Positions 5,623-10,280 of a stretch of DNA of 10,280 nucleotides are shown here, piece by piece; positions within the stretch are counted from its first letter, which is position 1, and each line of letters begins with the position of its first letter. Origin of the DNA: Clostridia bacterium. GTDB lineage: Bacteria > Bacillota > Clostridia > Christensenellales > UBA1242. The stretch covers positions 1 to 10,280 of the forward strand of contig JALOBO010000049.1 in the NCBI GenBank assembly GCA_023228225.1. Reading direction: 5' to 3'. The notes under the pieces are model-generated. The model was not told where the DNA came from. It did no database searches and saw only the letters and a list, made by a program, of their open reading frames with translations. The position numbers and the translations under genes are program-made.

Positions 5623-6747
5623 AATTCCCTTTAATGTATTAACTGCTATAACTAGTGCCTTTGCACAATCCATTGCCTCGGTAACCGTGTTAAACATACC
5701 AAAACTAATTCGCACACTACCTTCAATATAATTTTTATTTAATCCCATATGTGATAAAACTCTATTGCCTGAATGTTTTGATGAGCAGGCAGAACCAGTT
5801 CCTATAATAATACCTTGTTCTGCTAACATATGCATTATTACTTCGCCACGCAAACCTTTAAACGATAGACTTATTATATTATTAACACTATAATTTAAAC
5901 TTGAATTTAATTTGTAATCTGTAATATTTTGCTCTAAAAAATTTAAAAAATTGATTTTACAATCTAACAAGTTTTTTTGAATGTTTCCAAAATTTTGTAG
6001 TGTGATATCAAGTGCTTTTTTAAATCCCATAATGCCTGCGGTATTAACCGTGCCAGACCTTAAACCAAATTCTTGTCCGCCACCTAAAATATGCGGATTA
6101 ATGTTTACGCCACTTTTAATATACAAAACACCAACACCTTTGGGTCCATTAATTTTATGTGCGCTAAAAGAGCATAAGTCAATGCCCCAACTATTCAAAT
6201 CTATTTGAATTTTGCCAAGTGCTTGTACACAATCACTGTGAACAATTATTGATGGATTTACACTTTTTACTAGTTTAACAATAGATTTTATATCATTAAT
6301 TGCACCAGTTTCATTATTTACCGCCATAATCGATACAAAACAAACGCTACTATCCAGTAATGTTTTTAAATGGTTAACATCAACCGAACCATTTGGTAAA
6401 GTATTAACATATAAAACATTATAATTTCGATTTTTTAAATCTTGTGCCACATTATATACAGACGGGTGTTCTATTCCAGAAAAAATATAAGTCGCCTGCT
6501 TATTTTTTGCACTGCCGTATATAGCAAGGTTGTTCGCCTCTGTTGCACTGCCCGTAAAAATAATTGAGCCACTGCCATTTAACTTTTTTAAAATATCCGC
6601 ACGAATGGTATCAATTTGACCATTTAAACTGACCGCCGATTTATATACCGCCGATACATTAAAGTAATTTTGGGTTTCATATGTTGCCATTTCCAATTGT
6701 ACATCATCGTGCATTTTAGTAGTTGCAGCATTATCTAAATAAATCAT
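5620..6747 (-). CDS. Cysteine desulfurase (NifZ/IscS-like), sulfur donor for ThiI
   Basis: This 375-residue protein is a PLP-dependent, fold-type I cysteine desulfurase that converts cysteine to alanine and an enzyme-bound persulfide. Visible landmarks: YLDNAATTK at 3-11, H94 (IEHPSV) that stacks on PLP, NNETG at 144-148, HSD at 170-172 with Q175, the Schiff-base lysine K198 in SAHKINGPKG, GGGQEFGLRSGT at 222-233, and the active-site cysteine C321 in GTGSACSSKHSG. The C-terminal aminotransferase fold continues to the end. The direct neighbour thiI matches the B. subtilis nifZ-thiI pair, in which NifZ is the dedicated donor for 4-thiouridine. That makes a ThiI role more likely than general Fe-S assembly, though no isc/suf partners can be seen in the window. 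A GAGGA site lies six bases before the ATG. The 68-base gap from mutS2 is almost pure A/T, with no convincing promoter or terminator. Confidence 0.93.
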   Translation of the reverse strand: MIYLDNAATTKMHDDVQLEMATYETQNYFNVSAVYKSAVSLNGQIDTIRADILKKLNGSGSIIFTGSATEANNLAIYGSAKNKQATYIFSGIEHPSVYNVAQDLKNRNYNVLYVNTLPNGSVDVNHLKTLLDSSVCFVSIMAVNNETGAINDIKSIVKLVKSVNPSIIVHSDCVQALGKIQIDLNSWGIDLCSFSAHKINGPKGVGVLYIKSGVNINPHILGGGQEFGLRSGTVNTAGIMGFKKALDITLQNFGNIQKNLLDCKINFLNFLEQNITDYKLNSSLNYSVNNIISLSFKGLRGEVIMHMLAEQGIIIGTGSACSSKHSGNRVLSHMGLNKNYIEGSVRISFGMFNTVTEAMDCAKALVIAVNTLKGI

Positions 6748-6815
6748 TTTAATTCCTCATAATTTAATATTAAATTAATAAATATAATAAATTAATATTT
6801 TTTTATTTATTTTAA

Positions 6816-9158
6816 TTATTTTATTGTTACAATCGTAACCGCTCTATCGCCTTCTCCAAATCCACCATCACGATATTTATAGTTGTGTTCTTTCAAATAT
6901 TCCTGTATTCCTTTTCTTAAAGCCCCAGTTCCAAATCCATGTATTATTTTAAGTTCGGTCAAATTATTTAGAAGTGCATTATCTAAAAATTCTTCTAAAC
7001 TATATAGTGCACTTTCAACGCGCTGACCTATTAAATTAATTTCGCTCTTAAAAGGTCTAATTATACTATTGTTTAGTATTGGGGCCTTTTTAACTTGTTT
7101 AAGTTTATTAGCATAGCACAATTCATTTATATCAATATCTAGTTTAACATCATTTATTAAAATTGTAACTTGTTTTTTACTACTCTTAATTGATAATACT
7201 TCCGCATATTGCCCTTTATAATTAACAATCATTCCACTAGTTATATCTTCTAGATTAATGCGTTTACCGTAACTGCGTTGGTTTTCTACTGTGTTTAGGT
7301 TGTTAATGTTTTTTGAAAGTTTTGATTTTAAAATTTTTGCTTGCAATAAACTATTTTCATTTATATCTTTACTAAATTCTTTAATTTCTTCTACCACATT
7401 TTCGGCTTCTATTATATATTTTTCTAATTCCGCTTTAACTTTATTAGTAACTTTTGCTTTTATGTTTAGCGATTCTTCTTCAAGTTTTTTAGTTTGCAGG
7501 GCAAGTTTATCATACTCAGATTGTAATTTTGCTTTAAACTCCTTGGCAACAATCCTCTCTTTTTCTGCCTCTTGTTTATGTGCCTCTGCTTGTTTTAAAA
7601 GTGTATCAAGTTCTAATTTATTTTTATCAACATTTAATTTTGCCAAAAAAATAATATCGCTTTTAAGTCCAAGTCTTTCGGATATTTCAAATGCATAACT
7701 GGCACTAGGAACACCCATAACAATTTTATAAGTCGGCTTTAATTTTTTATAGTCAAATTGCATTCCTGCACCCATTACGCTATCAGTTTTTAAAGCGTAT
7801 TCTTTTAACGAACTAAAATGCGTTGTTACAATGCATTTTGCTTTACTTGCCCTAATATATTCACAAATAGCAAGTGCAAGAGCCGAGCCTTCTATGGGGT
7901 CCGTGCCTGCACCTAACTCATCTAATAAAACCAAACTATATTCATCTAACTTGTTTGTAATATCAATTATATTACGCATATGTGATGAAAAAGTGCTTAA
8001 TGATTCTTGTATGCTTTGCTCATCGCCGATGTCGCAAAAGATATTGTTAAATACACATACTGCACTGCCATTTTCGGCTGGAATATATAAGCCCGAAAGC
8101 GCCATAAGAGTTAACAAGCCTATTGTTTTTAATGCAACGGTTTTACCGCCAGTATTTGGTCCGGTAATAAGAAGTAAATTAAATCCTTTGCCAATGCTTA
8201 AATCAATTGGAACAACCTTTTCAGATTCTATTAAAGGGTGCCTAGCACTTATTAAATTTGTGTAGCCATACTCATTAATAGCGGGCTGTGTTGCATTTGT
8301 AAACTTTGCATATTGTGCTTTTGCAAATAATATGTCAGCAATAATTAATGCATCTACACTACTCATTATTTGTGGTAAAAATTCGAGTGCACGATCGGTA
8401 AAAGCAGTTAATATTTTTTTAATTTCTGCTACTTCTTCAATCTTTAAAGTTTTAATTTTGTTGTTAAGTTCCAAAATTTCTATAGGCTCAATGTATAGCG
8501 TATGCCCTTTATCTGAGCGGTCGTGTACAAGCCCCGAAATCTTACTTTTGTATTCTTCTTTTACCGGTAAAACAAATCTACCCTCACGCACTGTATAAAT
8601 GCTTTCTTGCAAATAAGTTTTATATGTGGCGCTTACACACATATTTTGTAATTTTTCTTTTATATGCTGATTTGCTTTTCTTATTCCATCTCTAATTCTT
8701 GATAATTCGTGTGATGCACTATCGGCAACTTCATCTTCGGATAAGATATCTTTTACAATGTCATCTTCCAAACTTTTATTTGTATAAACTTGCTCATTTA
8801 ATTTGTTTAGATAGATTATTTCCAAATTATTAATTGCGGTCATACTAGTTTTATAATGTCTACACGCACGCAAAAATGTAGCAAGCTTTAATAGCTCGCC
8901 GCATTCTAATATACTACCAACATTAAGTTTTTTTATTATCCCTTCCATATTGTCAAAATATAAAACAGGATTAATGCTTTGCTCGGTTAAAACTCTAAAT
9001 GCTTCGTTTGTGCGATTTATAAAAGTTTGCACTTCATTATAGTTAAAACTTGGGTACAAATTTAAAATTTGTGCCTTAGCTTCCGCTGTTACCGCAAAGT
9101 CTTTTAGTGCCATCAAAATTTTATCAAATTCTAGCACCGCAATTATTTTTTTGTTCAT
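6816..9158 (-). CDS. mutS2: MutS2: ATPase with C-terminal Smr domain
   Basis: This 780-residue protein is the length of B. subtilis MutS2 (785). MutS2 lacks the mismatch-recognition domain of MutS. Members have been linked to suppression of recombination and, in B. subtilis, to splitting of collided ribosomes. Order of domains: MutS core/clamp (about 1-310), ATPase with Walker A GPNTGGKT (333-340) and Walker B LLDELGAGTDP (D413, E414), a long charged coiled coil (about 515-635), a KOW-like segment (about 638-680) and the Smr domain (about 705-780) with HGFGTGALRKG from H740. The usual DLRG of the Smr domain reads NLIG (N708 to G711), and the usual HGKGTG reads HGFGTG, so its nuclease activity may be reduced. 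The ATPase looks intact. The ATG follows AAAGGA; this site overlaps the pheT stop codon (TAA at 9167-9169), so the two genes are probably translationally coupled. Confidence 0.95.
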   Translation of the reverse strand: MNKKIIAVLEFDKILMALKDFAVTAEAKAQILNLYPSFNYNEVQTFINRTNEAFRVLTEQSINPVLYFDNMEGIIKKLNVGSILECGELLKLATFLRACRHYKTSMTAINNLEIIYLNKLNEQVYTNKSLEDDIVKDILSEDEVADSASHELSRIRDGIRKANQHIKEKLQNMCVSATYKTYLQESIYTVREGRFVLPVKEEYKSKISGLVHDRSDKGHTLYIEPIEILELNNKIKTLKIEEVAEIKKILTAFTDRALEFLPQIMSSVDALIIADILFAKAQYAKFTNATQPAINEYGYTNLISARHPLIESEKVVPIDLSIGKGFNLLLITGPNTGGKTVALKTIGLLTLMALSGLYIPAENGSAVCVFNNIFCDIGDEQSIQESLSTFSSHMRNIIDITNKLDEYSLVLLDELGAGTDPIEGSALALAICEYIRASKAKCIVTTHFSSLKEYALKTDSVMGAGMQFDYKKLKPTYKIVMGVPSASYAFEISERLGLKSDIIFLAKLNVDKNKLELDTLLKQAEAHKQEAEKERIVAKEFKAKLQSEYDKLALQTKKLEEESLNIKAKVTNKVKAELEKYIIEAENVVEEIKEFSKDINENSLLQAKILKSKLSKNINNLNTVENQRSYGKRINLEDITSGMIVNYKGQYAEVLSIKSSKKQVTILINDVKLDIDINELCYANKLKQVKKAPILNNSIIRPFKSEINLIGQRVESALYSLEEFLDNALLNNLTELKIIHGFGTGALRKGIQEYLKEHNYKYRDGGFGEGDRAVTIVTIK

Positions 9159-9166
9159 ATTTTCCT

Positions 9167-10280
9167 TTAAAACATTCTAAGTGTTGCGCCATAATCTTTT
9201 TCAAGCTTTTGCACAATGTTTTGCATATATGAAGCAACTTCATCTTCTGTAAATGTGCGTTCTAGGCTTGAAAATTGTACTGTATAGGCTACGCTCTTGT
9301 AACCTTCTAGTATTTGCTTGCCAGTATAAATATCAAACAGTTCTACACTGGTTAAATATTGTCCGCCGGCACGCTTAATTGCACTTGTAAGGTCGCCAAC
9401 AGCGACTTCGGTTTTTAAAACTACAGCAATATCTCTTTGTACAACTGGAAATTTAGAAATAGCCGAAACTTTAACTCTTTTTTGAACTTGGCTAAATAAT
9501 TCGGTCAAATTGATTTCTGCATAGTACACTTTTTGTGTAATTTCATAATTTTGTTGTACAAGTGGATGAATTTCGCCGAAATGAGCAACACTAGCACCAG
9601 TCTTTAAATTAATAATTTCCGCACCGATTCCGCTATGCAAATATGACTGATTAGAACGAATTAATTTGCTATTAAAACTGTATGACTCTAATATTAATTC
9701 AACTAATCCTTTAATTGTGTAAAAATCTTCTTCAGTGCCAGAATGCACAATAGAAAGTTTATTTATTTCTTGTGGACTTTCGGTTAATGGCAAACTTTTT
9801 GGCAAATAAATACGCCCGCTTTCGAACAATTTGATTTTTTTAGTTCCGTGTTTTAGGTTGTGCGATAAAACATCTAACATGCTGTGTGCCATAACGGTAC
9901 GCATTACACTTAAATCTTCGCTAATCGGATTGCCTATTTTAATTGCTTGTCTTAGTTTATCATCTTTTGCAATTAATAACTTGTCAAATGCTGGTTCGCT
10001 AATCATAGAATAATTCATTGCTTCACGATATCCACGAGCAAGTAAAACATCTTTAATTTTGTCTATTTGTAATTGAATAGCATTCTTTTTACCTAATGTG
10101 TAATCACTTGTTACCGCCATGCTATCAGTAATATGTTCATAGCCATAAAGTCTAATAATATCTTCGGCCAAATCGGCATAGTTTTCTATGTCTTCTCGAT
10201 ATAGCGGAACAACACAAGTAATATTATCACCTATAATTGTTGCTTGTAAATCAAGATGATTTAAAATTTCAAGCATTGTA
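9167..10280 (-). CDS. pheT: Phenylalanyl-tRNA synthetase beta subunit, C-terminal part
   Basis: The frame stays open to the right edge, so the ATG at 10276 is an internal methionine and the N-terminal half (roughly 430 residues in the usual 800-residue protein) lies outside. The visible 370 residues start within the B5 domain (VPLYREDIENYADLAEDII, 23-41, then RLYGYEHI). The catalytic-like core domain follows (about 55-260) with NPISEDLSVMRT (116-127), FESGRIY (151-157) and HFGEIHP (232-238). The C-terminal FDX-ACB anticodon-binding domain (about 274-369) starts at KFPVVQRDIAVVL and ends YGATLRMF. With PheS it forms the tetramer that charges tRNA-Phe. The loop that is commonly HPGRSA reads HSGIGA (about 214-219), a divergence of unknown effect. 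It is the upstream member of the pheT-mutS2-desulfurase-thiI run; pheS and any T-box leader would be to the right of the window. Confidence 0.95.
   Translation of the reverse strand, partial: TMLEILNHLDLQATIIGDNITCVVPLYREDIENYADLAEDIIRLYGYEHITDSMAVTSDYTLGKKNAIQLQIDKIKDVLLARGYREAMNYSMISEPAFDKLLIAKDDKLRQAIKIGNPISEDLSVMRTVMAHSMLDVLSHNLKHGTKKIKLFESGRIYLPKSLPLTESPQEINKLSIVHSGTEEDFYTIKGLVELILESYSFNSKLIRSNQSYLHSGIGAEIINLKTGASVAHFGEIHPLVQQNYEITQKVYYAEINLTELFSQVQKRVKVSAISKFPVVQRDIAVVLKTEVAVGDLTSAIKRAGGQYLTSVELFDIYTGKQILEGYKSVAYTVQFSSLERTFTEDEVASYMQNIVQKLEKDYGATLRMF

Noticed and set aside
6748..6815. AT-only inverted repeats between mutS2 and the desulfurase, as a terminator or promoter
   Set aside because: The stretch is nearly pure A/T, so short inverted repeats arise by chance. 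There is no G-C stem and no -35 box, and the gene order suggests read-through.
6824..6840. Inverted repeat GTTAC-GTAAC at the end of mutS2
   Set aside because: Only five base pairs, inside the last codons of mutS2 (VTIVTIK), and no U-tract follows in the direction of transcription.
7291..8598. Several plus-strand open frames of 88-144 residues opposite mutS2
   Set aside because: They are Ser/Phe/Leu-rich mirror images of the mutS2 coding sequence, without ribosome binding sites or recognisable domains. The same applies to the plus-strand frames opposite rnj, thiI, the desulfurase and pheT.
1..10280. Mobile element, CRISPR array, defence or biosynthetic system
   Set aside because: No transposase, integrase, spaced direct repeats, toxin-antitoxin pair or biosynthetic module was seen; all long frames are conserved housekeeping genes.

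Overview
The window comes from an AT-rich, low-GC member of the Bacillota, most likely an uncultured Clostridia-type lineage. This rests on the strong Shine-Dalgarno sites (AAGGAG/GGAGG), the AT-rich codon choice, the RNase J, MutS2 and ThiI-cysteine desulfurase gene set, and the tail of a sporulation-type sigma factor (SigE/SigK family) at the left edge. I cannot name a genus from the sequence alone.

Layout, left to right. (1) Bases 1-173, plus strand: C-terminal end of a SigK/SigE-like sigma factor, followed by its intrinsic terminator at 306-343. (2) Bases 174-616: a 443-base gene-free convergent gap. It holds two related AT-cored palindromes (207-222 and 256-272), the terminator, and a perfect 43-base palindrome (558-600) just past the end of the next operon. 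(3) Bases 617-4164, minus strand: a three-gene operon read right to left, RNase J, the tRNA methyltransferase TrmR, then the U32-family tRNA hydroxylase TrhP. A good sigma-A-like promoter lies at 4371-4399, with a leader of about 200 bases. (4) Bases 4450-10280, minus strand: a second run read right to left, pheT (N-terminal part beyond the right edge), mutS2, a NifZ/IscS-like cysteine desulfurase, and thiI, ending in an AT-rich hairpin at 4407-4445.

How the genes work together. Nearly everything acts on tRNA, mRNA or the ribosome. PheT is half of the phenylalanyl-tRNA synthetase. MutS2 (ATPase plus Smr domain) acts on collided ribosomes or DNA. The cysteine desulfurase supplies sulfur to ThiI for 4-thiouridine in tRNA and for the thiamine thiazole. 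RNase J degrades and matures RNA. TrhP and TrmR form the two-step pathway to 5-methoxyuridine at the tRNA wobble position. Gene spacing is tight, and several Shine-Dalgarno sites overlap the upstream stop codon.

I found no mobile element, CRISPR array, defence system or clearly new system here. The points most worth a second look are a MutS2 Smr domain that has lost its usual DLRG residues, the large palindrome without a U-tract, the paired small palindromes, the RNase J start codon and leader, and the clustering of two complete tRNA-modification pathways.
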